Source of the DNA: Nemophila menziesii
Lineage: Eukaryota > Streptophyta > Magnoliopsida > Boraginales > Hydrophyllaceae
DNA: 64,000 nt
NCBI GenBank assembly: GCA_029959085.1
Contig: JARWIR010000001.1
Location: 72,478,899-72,542,898, forward strand
Direction: 5' to 3'
In this document: positions 30,780-41,821 of the stretch, piece by piece
Numbering within the stretch: position 1 is the stretch's first letter
Layout of the letters: the number at the start of each line of letters is the position of its first letter
Notes under the pieces: generated by a model
Seen by the model: the letters and a program-made list of their open reading frames with translations, nothing else
The model's database searches: none
What the model was told of the DNA's origin: nothing
Translations under genes and position numbers: made by a program

Positions 30780-31948
30780 TGGTGTCGTCTAGGGTGTGAT
30801 AAAAATAAGATAAAATCAGTCGGAAAACAATGCACTAATCAGCCTAGACAGGCACGGTACTGCAAGTATTACAGGACGTATGCAAGTTTTAATGATAAGT
30901 TAGATTCGTTGTCAGGGACTCAATGTGTTACACGAATGAGCAAATAAGTAGGAGTAGTAATAATCAATTAAAAAACAGGAAATAAAGATGATTGATTGAG
31001 AGATTATTATTAAACTAAGTAAATTAAAAGACAATAAAATAAATACGAGAGAATATGAGATGAGATAGTATAGCTTAGGTTTTGCTAGTATGCACTAATC
31101 CTTCTAATTCTTTCTATCAAATTCAGTTAATAAGGGAGACAATAGCTCTTAGATTATACATGATGCGAAATCCAAGCTATGGAAAAATTAGTTCATACCT
31201 GAAGGAAATAAACTAAAAGAATGATACAAAGATTTCATTTTTATCTCTTCAATAACTCTAATGATAATAAACCTAAAGACAAATTAATGGGAGGCAAGGA
31301 TTAAACCTATTCCTTGGATTTGAGCAAGGATGATTTTACAAAGGTTTAAGGGTGTATTTATAGGTGTTTAGAAGACCTAATTTTTTTTCTTGGAGTGGAA
31401 GACAAGTAACTTGGACTCCAAGCCCAACTCAAATTCGTAACCCTAAAATATATAAAAGGTAAAAATCTGCCGCTGTTTTGTTTTGGTCAAAACTGCTTCA
31501 ATATTTATCCGTTTGACGCGTTCCAATAGTCGAAACTGATCGCCTCAGAAATCTCTTTAACTTTGCTTCAGACTATTCTTCCAAATTCCTAGCCAATCTT
31601 GAGTTATGATCCCTTTTGTGGTCGTAGGTGCTGGAATTCAGATTTATTTGGCAACTTTATCTTTACATATCTTAGTTTTTCTTTCCTTATCTCCAATTTC
31701 CATACATATCTTTTTTCCTTTATCTCTTAGAATTGATTTGTCATCTAATTAATCTCCATATATAAATTTAAATCTTCACACTAAATAAATAATTAAACCC
31801 AATATGCTCTAAAAATAATAAATCATTAAATCAAGACTAGAAATAGGAAAGTGCAATATATCATGTGAAAATCGACAAAATGACTTCCTAAAACACTAAA
31901 AATGATGTCTCCAACTAATATTAAATCATCACAAATGGGGAGACATCA
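30780..31948 (-). repeat. 3' LTR of El-3 (1169 bp, divergent)
   Basis: Minus-strand TGATGTCTCCCC (31948) to ACGACACCA (30780). Homology with the 5' LTR is clear at both ends (e.g. GGAGTGGAAGAC near 31393, GCAAGTATTACAG near 30862) but weak in the middle, where about 380 bp is missing. The start retains TGATGTCTCC...GGAGACATCA. Confidence 0.78.
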
Positions 31949-31984
31949 AGACCCCCAACTAAAAGTTGTATCTTCTCGATACAA
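31949..31984 (-). promoter_or_regulatory. PPT of El-3 with adjacent stem-loop (compensated)
   Basis: The stem is TTGTATC/GATACAA with a 5-nt loop GAGAA (31984-31966), followed by CTTTTAGTTGGGGGTCT (31965-31949) and the LTR. Stem bases differ from the CTTTGTC/GACAAAG of the other elements, but all seven pairs are kept. Confidence 0.8.
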
Positions 31985-32804
31985 TAAAGATAAAAACAAA
32001 GTGAAGTCTCTAAATACACACCTAGGTCAATTAAGCACAATGGGAAAGGAGATAGCAAAATATATAGAATATACATAAAGAAACTACTCAGAAAATTTCA
32101 TGTAATAATATTCACAGACTACATACCTGTACACTTTTCATATCCACAGTCAACACGGCTTGAATTCAAGATTAGATTAGCTTCGCAATGTAAGAAGGAG
32201 AGGAACTTTACTTAGTTCACCAAGGAGGCTATTGATTGTACATCGAATTTCACTAGTATCCAAAGATCCACATAGCTACTCAATATTGGCTCAATCACTT
32301 CTAGATTACATAGCAAAAAATCAAAAGGTCTTTAAGGTTGTAATGCTGGCTTAGGGACGGTATGATAAGTATATTTGGATAATTTAGAGTGAGCTTTTGG
32401 CTCTCTCCTCACTAGCCATCAACGAATTGCCCTAGAGCTTGAGTTATTCTCATAAAACATTTCTCACTCAACCCAACGATTTTCTTGATGCACAAAGTAG
32501 CATCCCCAATCACCCAATTAAAGCATAAGATGTTCACATAAAAATTCCACTTTGCCGGTCCAAATGTATATTCTTTTCAAATAATTTTTTTTTTCTTTTT
32601 GTATAGCTATGACTCTTTTTGATGTTGAGATATCACGCTATTTTTCTCATAAATTTTTTTCTTTTCTTTTCATGCTTTTTAGCTTTTTTCATTTACTATT
32701 ACCCCGATAAAGGGTGACAAAATAAATGTGTGAATCATCATCAATATATAGAACAGAGCACAATTAATAAGCTCAAAATTCCCAACCCAATAACAATTCC
32801 CATA
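31985..32804 (-). other. El-3 3' non-coding region
   Basis: No gene seen. Matching blocks to El-0/El-2 (e.g. GAGTGAGCTTTTGGCTCTCT near 32388) show it is the same module. Confidence 0.5.
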
Positions 32805-32915
32805 ATGGTGGACCCACCACCCCAAACTCAAGCTCTAAAACAACTGTCTATGCATCACGATTCGAGTGCGGGTCATATGGAAAAGTCCTATAATCTAAAG
32901 GTATCTGGCTTATAA
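32805..32915 (+). pseudogene. Antisense ORF remnant of El-3
   Basis: Reads MVDPPPQTQALKQLSMHHD, SSAGHMEKSYNLKVSGL and stops at TAA. It matches the first 36 residues of the antisense frame in El-2. Beyond the stop the expected continuation is recognisable only in pieces, so this copy is decayed. Confidence 0.4.
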
Positions 32916-33129
32916 TATGGCTAAATAAAAAGGCTTTAGAAAGGCTAGAAGGAGCTAAGAATGATATAAAATAATAAATTTGGACAACAAGCTAAAAGGC
33001 AACAAGGGGCTTATGAAAGAACCGCATTAATCACTTTCTAAACTATGCAATTTCGTCATTCTCTTACCTTTAGCACGTTCATCAAATGGGTTTGTCAACT
33101 AGCTTGGATCTCACGGCCTACAAACCACT

Positions 33130-35005
33130 CATGGCTCCCTGAGATCGAACATACTTTCTATCACATTGCTAACTAATTTTTTCTTTACTATCAATGTGTT
33201 TTTTCCTGCAAATACTCAAAGCATACAAAATAAATCAGCTCATAAACATACTACTTTCTATCATCAACTTACTGAGCTTATGCTTTCAAGCTATTAAACA
33301 CACTCTACATCTAATTCCCATGTATCACAATTTTTTATTTTATACCTAAAAACAGAAAAATGGAGATGAGAGACAACAAATCCCCACACCCCCAACTCAA
33401 AAATTAGCTGTGTCCCCACGACTCGAGAAAGACTCAAAAAAGAAATTAAAATTAGCAGATAACGCATTTACAGAAATGGTAAGGAAGAAAGAGTACATAC
33501 TCTCGTGGCTATTGCCTCGCATTATCGACATCGAAGATAGGATTTTCTGGTTTTTTCTTTAATTGCTCAAGGAGTGTCATGATGTGTACCCGATTGGCTT
33601 TGATTTGTGCCACATCTTTGGCTAAGGAAGTTTGAGCCGCTTCAAATTTGTTTAAACGCTCCTCTACCTTCTCTTGCCAAATACGATCCTTTCCTTCCTT
33701 TGAGACTTGCGTAATTCCCGCTCCTCTCAATATCGTCTTGGTCTAGTTCTTATCAATACAATTCATCATGTTAAAATGCAGTTTCTCTTCTTTATCCGGA
33801 ATCACATCCATCTTCCGAACAAGGCACGTGATCATATTGGGATATTTCAAACTAAAGAACGAAGTAGGAGAGACCGAAAGTTGCATCACCTACTCAAAGA
33901 TCATTCGTTCCACATTCACTTCTTCTCCTATTAAAATACAATTCAACAAAATTGCATTTTTCTTAGTTACCTCCGAGTTTCTTTGGGTTCCAAAGACATT
34001 TGTTGTAAGGACATTGTGCCAAACTTTTGCATCTCATTGGAGGTATTTGTAAGGCCAAGGTTCCTTCAATTATCCCTTATTTGCTTACACTTTATCCTTG
34101 TCTAATACATGCTCAAAAAGTAGATTCCAATCGAAAGTATTGATATTTTCCACCGCTTCTCTATACTTACATGGTCCAATCAATTTCATAAACCAAAGTG
34201 GTTTTGAATCTCTTCAACTGTGAAAGGAACTATCTTTCCTCTAATTGGAACACCACCATTACTATCTCGGCTATAGAGGCCTAAATAGAAATCGGAAACT
34301 AACTCTCTACATAAGTTCGATCTTCGCAACATGAATGTATACCAACCCAATCTATCACCCATCTCTATGAATCTCTTGTATTCACCCTCTTCAACTTCTT
34401 TCTCAAATACTCCCTCATAAGCCAAAGGAATTTATGTTACATGTTTCTCTATTGAAGCTAACACAACCTTGCAAGCTTCGTTGACCTTGGTCATAGGATT
34501 CTCGATTTGTAAAGGTTGTGGTATCTTCCTTATTAAAGTTGAAACCTTTTGGCTCTTTGAATTTACCACAACTAGCTTCCCTTTATTTTCCCTGAGATCG
34601 AACATACTTTCTATCGCATTGCTAACTAATATTTTCTTTACTATCAATGTGTGTTTCCTGCAAATACTCAAAGCATACAAAATAAAATAGCTCATAAACA
34701 TACTACTTTCTATCATTAATTTACTGATCTTATGCTTTCAATCTATTAAACACACTCTACATCTACTCCTTCAAAAAATTTTAATTTTTCATAGAAAACA
34801 ATAAAACACAGAAAAATGGAGATGAGGGACAACAAATCCCCACACCCCAAACTCAAAAATGAGTTGTGTCCCCACGACTCGAAAAAGACTCAATAAAATA
34901 AAAAATAAAAAATTAAAATTTTACAGATATTGCACATAAAGAAATGGTAAGGAAGAAAGAAAACATACTCTTCGAGGTTATTACCTCGCTTGATTAATTC
35001 CCAGA
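33130..35005 (-). repeat. Internal duplication in the El-3 3' region
   Basis: 33130-33520 and 34588-35005 are near-identical direct copies (CTGAGATCGAACATACTTTC to GAAATGGTAAGGAAGAAAG), 1.46 kb apart. Each includes the PPT-like motif (33389-33402 and 34844-34857) and the end of the third ORF region. The segment between them holds the third-ORF core. The element thus carries a partial tandem duplication of its 3' region. Confidence 0.8.
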
Positions 35006-35378
35006 ATAGGGCACAGTGCTTTCATGTATGTAAACTTCTAGTATCACCAATTTTGCTTTCCCTTATCCGCTTATGATCCATCCCAATCAATCACACTCTA
35101 GAAATCTCTTATTTATCTTCTTCCAGCTTTGCTCTCGAATACTCTCTCATGTGAAGGTGTTTATCCAGGAATATGTTTTGGCAACAGCTACTAGCGTCCC
35201 AGAAGCTTTGCTCATCTTTGATATAGGAATATTTGATTAGAAGAGGTATTGGCATCTTCTGTTTCCTAATCACATTTGCTTGCTTTTTAGGATTTGAATC
35301 TACCAAAAACCGGTTCCTCTCTAATTGCTTGACTCGAATTATCCTTCTTGTTTGTTCCCGAACTAGTACCCATCTCAA
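33509..35378 (-). pseudogene. Third (env-like) ORF of El-3, broken
   Basis: Pieces in minus order: YSYIKDEQSFWDASSCCQ and HMREYSRAKLEEDK (35378-35109), a duplicated segment, then EGEYKRFIEMGDRLGWYTF, RELVSDFYLGLYSR (34425-34186), VWHNVLTTNVFGTQRNSEV, KNAILLNCILIGEEVNVER, YPNMITCLVRKMDV (34010-33800) and a C-terminal coiled coil KVEERLNKFEAAQTSLAKD (33730-33509). Order and phrases match the third-ORF domain of plant Athila-type elements (PF20167-like, from memory) and the El-0 copy. Stops and frameshifts lie between the pieces. Confidence 0.62.
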
Positions 35379-35904
35379 TTGATTTATTCTTGATCTTACC
35401 TATTACCTTGCTTTGATACTTCATCTCCCATATAACTTGATAATATCTCTATTCTCTTCATCATCTCTTTTGACCCCTAACTCAAAGCTTTGAGCACTCT
35501 TGAAATTTTTAACTATTGATCATAGGTGGAACAAGCTTTATTTGGGTTAAGAAAGGTGTTAGGATGATAATTCTCTATGTGGGTATGATGGAATCAAACT
35601 TTGATTATATGGGCTTAAGGAATTTTGGAAAAAGATTTGGAAATTCATGGTTTTTGATTCTTGGTTTCTAGGTGTTTTGATATGATTTGGGTGCTTGAAT
35701 CTTCTTTGTAATGACGTAGGGAAGGATTTGGATGTAAATTCATGGCGATTTGGTAGTGTTTTGATGTTAGGTGAAGGTTTGTTGAAGCTTTATTGGAGTT
35801 GTGAGAGGTTTGGAGAAGAAAGTGAGGCTTAAGGATTGAGAAATTCGGACTAGAACTCACCTCCTCTTCTTTATAACCTTAAAAATCGATTTTTTCTCTC
35901 TCCA

Positions 35905-36165
35905 GCGCAGCTGGCGGTATACCGCCGGTATGGGCCGGCATATGGGTGCTGCTCTTTAAAAAATTCTTGCTTCGGCAAAAAACCCTATTCGTGAACCCGA
36001 GGCCTCGTGTTTTTGTTTAACCGGCATACAAGCGGTATGGGTCGGCATACCGGTACGGTAAGCTTTCGAAAATCAACTCTCGGCAAAGAACCCAAGACGT
36101 GTACTCGAGGGCTCGTGTTATTAGCTTACCGGCATTACCGGCAGTATACCGGCGAGCATGTCAGA
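35905..36165 (-). repeat. GC-rich hairpin array of El-3
   Basis: About 2.4 units spaced 107 bp (TATGGGCCGGCAT at 35929, TATGGGTCGGCAT at 36036; CCGGCATAC at 36021, CCGGCATTA near 36128). Inverted arms include GGCGGTATACCGCC and ACCGGCATAC...CATACCGGT. Spacers carry CTCGGCAAAGAACCC, also found as CTCGGCAAAAAACCC in El-2, so the spacers are better conserved than the hairpins. Confidence 0.78.
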
Positions 36166-36369
36166 ATTTTCCCAAAAAATTCTTTTTCTCTTCTTTAACT
36201 TGATTTCTTTAATACCTGAACATCAAAAACACTAATATCTTCCTCAATAATGTAATATCAATTAAAAATAACTAAACTAAACTAAAATATAACAACATAA
36301 ATTACTATGGGATGTCTCCCAGAGGGCACTTTTGTTTAACGTCTTTCAAATTTAGACGAGTTACCTCGA

Positions 36370-38597
36370 TTATTTCTTTTTATAGCCTCCCCAGCAGTGC
36401 GTGATGTGATTAACACTTACCAAATTGAGCTTGCAACAATCGATAGCTTTTATTAAGACCACTCCTGCTGAGATAATTTGTGTTATGATGTATGGACCTT
36501 TCCAAGAACTGTTATGTTTGGGAAAGGGAGGTTTCCATGCTACCTCGTCTCCTCCCCGAAACTAAATTTCTTTTCCCATGGTTTCTTGAGGGCTTACAGG
36601 TTCTGGCTTCTTGGCTACAACTCTGATTGGATATAGTTCTTGTGTCTTCTTTTTCTTCTTCTTTCCCGAAACATAGAATGTTTTAGAATCATCTTCAATA
36701 CTAAGAGTCACGGTTCCTTCATTCACATACACTATGGTGTCGCCGGTGGCTAGGAATGGACGCCCAAGAATTAATGGGACGTTCTTATCTACTTTATAGT
36801 CAAGACTAATAAAGTCTGTGGGAATAACAAGGTTACCTACTTGGACGAGCACGTCCTCGATTACACCACACGACTTTACTGTTGATTGATCCGCAAGTTG
36901 TAAGATCACAGATGTCGGTTTCGCATCACTAATACCAATCTTCTTGAATACACTTTTGGGCATGATATTCACACTTTCCCCTAAATTACACATTTCTTTT
37001 GCATAATATATACCACCTATTTTGATTGAGAGGTTAAAATCTCCAGGATCTTTACGCTTCGGTGGTAATGTTCTCTGTACTTGTGCTGATATCCCTTTAT
37101 TGATTGCCACAGACTTGGATCTTGTGAACCTTTCCTTATTGGAGATTTCCTCCATAAAGAATCGATCATAGTTTCGCCTGCCTTTCATAGCTTTGAGTAA
37201 AGGGAAGTTAATTTTCACTTGTTTTAACTCTTCCATACACTTTTCTTGTTGTTCCTTTAAGGGATAATAGCAATGTAGGGGTGGTTGTCTTACTCTACTT
37301 CTCTCTTCAATTCTTGGATCATCAACAACTCTTGGCTTCTTGATCTCACCTTGTTCAACCTCTTTAACCCAATCTTCAACAATTATCTCATCTAAGTTCA
37401 TCCTATCTACGTTTGACGTGTTTGGTAGAACATCCCCTTTTGATGGAGATGGTAGCGCTTCGATGATTATCTCATCGTGTTCTTTCATCTTTTGAGCTTG
37501 AAGACTAATAGTCTTAACCTTGTCGTCAAAGTATTGGATCTTATTCATGTTAGAAGTTTTATTTTGGGTCAATTGTAGGAGTTGACTTTGCATTTGTTCT
37601 ATAACTGTAGTGAGCCACATCACATTCTTCTCTAAAAGTTGATTATGTTGTTGCAGGCTTTGCACTACTGATGCATCGATCTTTGATTCAAGTCTGCTCA
37701 TATTGTCCTTCGAGAAGTTGATGAATTGACTAATAGTCTCTTTTAACTCAGTGATGTATTCTTGAGGACATGATGTTGCTTGACTTCCATTATGCATATT
37801 GCAACCCGATGGATGTTTTGATTGATTTTCATAGGCTTGTTCTTGCAGGTATAACTTTTGATGTGGCATTTGGATGCTTTCCTTAACTGTTATAGAGAGT
37901 TGTTGTATTTGATCTTGCAAGCTTGAAAACCTTGCCTCTGTTTCTTCATTAGTGGTAGGATTTTGTGATTGTGACCAACTTATATCGGTCTCGATGATTG
38001 TTTCCATACCACTCTTTGCTTCTTTCGGATCCATAGCGACAAAACTACCATGACCCATATCATCTACTCTCATCCTTGACTCTCTATTGAGTCCATTATA
38101 GAACATGGATAATTGTAATTTTGGCGTGTATCCATGTATTGGACATCTTGCCAACTTCTTTTGAAATCTCGTCCATGCTTCGCCAACACTCTCTCCTGCT
38201 TATTGTAAGAAATTCATAAGCTCCAATAGTTCCTTTACTCGCATACTTGTAGGATAAAATTGATCAATGAATCTTTCTTGAAACTTGTCACAATTTGTTA
38301 TTAGCTCGGGAGGTTGATCATCTAACCAATCAATTGCTTTCCCAGTCAAGAAAATTGAAACATTAAATAATACATCTGTTCTTGCATAACACCTTCATTA
38401 ATGTAGGCATCACAGAATTGCATGAATTTCATCGGATCTTGATGTGTATCACCACTATATTTTCCATAGCTCGTGAATTGATTAATCAAGTCAGGATCAG
38501 GCTTGAATCGAACGACTTGAATAGTTGGGATGTGAATCCCAATGGGTTTCACTCGAAATTGACCATGAAAACCTAGCTCTAACCATTGATTAGCCAT
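36370..38597 (-). pseudogene. Gag-protease polyprotein of El-3
   Basis: Starts MANQWLELGFHGQF at 38597. The Gag domain (TSYGKYSGDTHQDPMKFMQF, FIDQFYPTSMRVKELLELMN) is interrupted by a frameshift near 38346 and a stop near 38203. From 38154 a 530-residue open part includes a Gln-rich coiled region and protease. Its active-site phrase is CNLGESVNIMP: the catalytic Asp of DLGA/DTGA is Asn. LILGRPFLATG follows. A TAG at 36562-36564 is followed in the same frame by VAWKPPFP, SWKGPYIITQII, IKAIDCC and ITHCWGGYKKK, the same integrase-end-like tail as in El-1 and El-2. No CCHC knuckle was found; only a degenerate Cys cluster is present. Confidence 0.78.
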
Positions 38598-38700
38598 CTA
38601 AAACCCTGAGAAAGACAAAAACAAAAAGAACACGTAAAACTGAAAACAAATAAAAACATCTACACTAAATAAAAACAAAACAGATTTAACTTAAAGATAA

Positions 38701-38719
38701 ATCCCTGGCAGCGGCGCCA
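38701..38719 (-). promoter_or_regulatory. Primer binding site of El-3
   Basis: Minus strand TGGCGCCGCTGCCAGGGAT, 6 nt after the 5' LTR; the same tRNA-Asp type as El-1 and El-2. Confidence 0.85.
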
Positions 38720-38725
38720 AAAACT

Positions 38726-40278
38726 TGGTGGGGGAAAATGTGTGATAAATAGATTGATAAATAAGATAATAATAAAGGACACACAACCTTGTCTACCACG
38801 AGAAACTCACTGCAAGTATTACAGATCGTTTGCAAGTTTTAATGATAAGTCAAGTTCGTTCGCAGGGATTTAATCCGTTAGATCTACTTGTATTAAATAA
38901 GCGTAGATAAATTTAGATGTTTATATAAAAAGAGAAGAATATGAACAATTATCTGATATGAATAAATAATAAATAAAAATGCAGATAAATAAATATGAAT
39001 GTAAGTCAGATAAATTAGGGTCACTAATATGAGTCTATTACTACGTCATTCTAATCTTATGGTGAATTAAGCATTATATATTAACCGGGATTATAAATTC
39101 TACCTAACCCCCGTCAGGGTGGACTTTGGAGCAACCTCTCCACTACCAGGATCTTGTGTAAAGAAACCTTGAGTAATTATTGGTGGTTAATCCAAACCAT
39201 TATGGCTATCTAGTAGGATCACTACTAGATGATTATGTGGTGTTGTCAATAATTAAGAATAGTCCTAAGATTGGCAAAATCTAGGGCTATAACAATAAGT
39301 CAAAACACATAATAACAATATACGCCTAGCTCAAATCAATTAAAATAACAAATAGTATTAATGAATGTTGACAAAATAATAACCCAACATTTAAAAGTAA
39401 AACTTACTGAATAAAAGTTTAGAAATATGGTTGAGCATAAATCAGTAACTAATTACCCTAAATATAGAGAAGGTGAGATGTAGAAGAGGAATTTGTCACT
39501 CTCCAACTTCTTGCTTCTTGTCTTCCTCTATAGGTCAGCTTGCTTCTTGGATGAATAGCTTGATACTAAGGATGAATATTAAATTAAAGGACTAAACTAT
39601 TATATAAAACTGAGAAAATACAAGCAAGGACTAAGCCTATACTTGGCACTGAGCAAGGACATGTTTACAATGGTTTAAAGGTGTATTTATAGGTATTCAG
39701 GAAGACCTAATTCGTTTTCTTGGAGTGGAAGACTAGTAAGTTGGACTCCAAGACCAACTCAAATTCGTAACCATAAAATATAGAAAAGGTAATACTCTGC
39801 CCATGTTTTGTTTTGGCCATAACTGCTTCAATACTTATCCGTTTGACGCGTTCTAATAGTTGAAATTGATCGTCTCGGAAAGCTCTTTAACTTTGATTCA
39901 GAACATTCTTCTAAATTCCTGACCAATCTTGAGTTATGAGCCCTTTTGTGGTCGTGGGTGCTGGAATTCAGATTTATTTGACAGCTTTATTTTTCCATAT
40001 TCTAGCTTTTCCTTTCTTTTCTCCAACTTCCATGTATATCTTCTTTACTTTATCTCTTAGAATTGACTTGACATCTAATTAATCTCCATATATATCTTTA
40101 AAGTTTCACACTAAATAAACAATTAAACCCAATATCCTCTAAATATAATAAATAATTAAATCTAGATAAGAAATAGGAAAGTGCAATATATTATGTGAAA
40201 ATCGAGTATTTAGACTTCTAAAACACTAAAAATGATGTCTCCACTTAATATTAAATCATCACAAATGGGGAGACATCA
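38726..40278 (-). repeat. 5' LTR of El-3 (1553 bp, promoter LTR)
   Basis: Minus-strand start TGATGTCTCCCC at 40278, end TTTTCCCCCACCA at 38726. TATA box CCTATAAATAC at 39683-39693. It contains CCACCCTGACGGGGG (near 39108) of the repeated LTR motif. The LTR right flank falls inside frag-G coding sequence. Confidence 0.88.
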
Positions 40279-40641
40279 AACGTCTACTAATCTCCGCTTA
40301 ATGCCCTTCTTGGGCCTGATCTCTATCACCTTAGCTGAAACAACTTTAGTGACTATGAACGGTCCCATCCACGGTCTTGATAACCTTGTGGCCTATTCTC
40401 TGGTTTGTGGGCTTTCCATAAAACTTCATGGCCGACCCCAAACTCAATGTTTGGCTCAGTATCCACAGGTTTTTTGTGGACCTTCTCTTTAGGGACCTTG
40501 TGATGCGAATGGCTGTGAATGATAGGAATTGTGGGATCTGACTTCCTTGGTTTCTTACCCCAGACATAAAATGTCTCGTATACGTTCTTAGCATGAAGGG
40601 TAATGGTCCCTTCTTGGAAGTTGATTATGCTTTGGCTAGTG
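40279..40641 (-). pseudogene. frag-G: end of an El-3-like gag-protease polyprotein
   Basis: Minus frames read INFQEGTITLHAKNVYETFY, VWGKKPRKSDPT, a charged linker with FGVGHEVLWKAHKPENRP, then (after a 1-nt shift near 40373) WMGPFIVTKVVSAKVIEI and RRLVDV, where El-3's LTR begins. The alignment is with the protease end and C-terminal tail of El-3. El-3 therefore inserted inside this domain, and the rest of the tail is missing on the other side of El-3. Confidence 0.7.
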
Positions 40642-41820
40642 TGGTGGTCCCTTGTGTGTTCTAAAAATAATGCAATAAGGAAAAGAGAACCACAACTGCA
40701 AGTGTACAGTTGTCCCAAGTAATATATGTGATAAAACTGATTCGTTCTCGGGAACGGATTGGTTGCCTCTAATGCTTATCAAGTAGTTAATAGTTGCACG
40801 TAAAAGCAAGTAAATGATTTTAAGATTGTTTGTTTTGTTTTCTATAGCTAAGACAATTAATTTAAAGACTAATTTAATGCAATATTAAGCTAGACGCAAG
40901 TAAATGAAATAGCTAGACGCGAGGTATGAGAGGTAGTACTTGAGCAACGCTAGGATTTCACATAAATCTACTCATTTCATGTATTGTTTAAGGGACGAAT
41001 TCGGTAAATAATATTGGTCGGGATTCGGAATTCTCCTTACCCCCGCCAGGATGGACTAAGGAGCTCTTCTTAGGTGCTACAAGGCCCGTCAGGGGAATAT
41101 AGTCTACCTTCAAATGATTAAATCATAATTACCCAATTGGCCATAGGATTAATTAAGTCTGTCAAGGTCAAATAATTTCTATCCTACATTCATTAATTAG
41201 TTCCGTACCTAGATCCCCCGTCAAGGTGATCCATTTGCCACTAAATGGAATAGCCTAAGTACTAAATCATAATGTTGATTCACGACTTCAATAATAGTCA
41301 ATAATTGCAAATTAAGGAACAATACTAATTACCCAATTCGAATTCAATTATAAAAATCCCAAAATCAAAACCATGAAATGAAATAAATTGGGGTTTAACC
41401 CATTAATGCGTTCTCAAGTACCAATTGAATTTAGCTCATAATCGTTAAAACTAAGAGATTAAAGGTAAATGAATTCATATTTGTTTTACATAAATAAATA
41501 TAAGAAACCTAATTGAGGAGTTGATTCGGCTGCGAATTGGAGAAGTTGAATTTCTCCAGCTCTTGGCTTCTTCTCTGGTTGTCTGACTTTGTGAATAATA
41601 AATTGTGTGTGAAAATAGAAGTTCAGAAGCCCTTTTATACTCATAAATTCGGACTATGGCTTTTAATTGAAAGAATAAGCAAATATTAAAAGTCCAAGTC
41701 CACTTTTCAAGCCCTAAATCCCGTAACTGTTGTACACCCTTCATGAAAACGGCTGTAACTCTCTCAATATAACTCCAAATTGACTCATTCACCTTGCTAA
41801 TTCTTCGTAACTCGATAAGG
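40642..41820 (-). repeat. Truncated LTR (LTR-4) of an El-1-like element
   Basis: It begins TGGTGGTCCCTTGTGTG and is collinear with the El-1 LTR (same CCCCGTCAAGGTGATCC, AATGCGTTCTCAAGTA and CTTTTATACTC TATA region) until AACTCGATAAGG at about 41820. There LINE sequence begins and the last about 400 bp (the LTR start on the minus strand) are lost. It carries the stem ACAACTG/CAGTTGT at 40692-40713, a compensated version of the El-1 stem. Confidence 0.85.
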
Positions 41821-41821
41821 T

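Larger units (their letters stand above)
30780..40278 (-). mobile_element. El-3: Athila-like non-autonomous element with unequal LTRs
   Basis: Minus-strand order: 5' LTR 40278-38726, PBS 38719-38701, gag-protease 38597-36370, hairpin array 36165-35905, third ORF region 35480-33509, antisense ORF remnant 32805-32915, PPT 31962-31949 and 3' LTR 31948-30780. Its proteins and LTRs are diverged from El-1 and El-2 (a separate subfamily). The LTRs differ in length (1553 against 1169 bp) and strongly in sequence, and the flanks CCAGT and AACGT do not match. The unit may therefore be a recombinant of two insertions. RT, RNase H and integrase core are absent here too. Confidence 0.8.
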
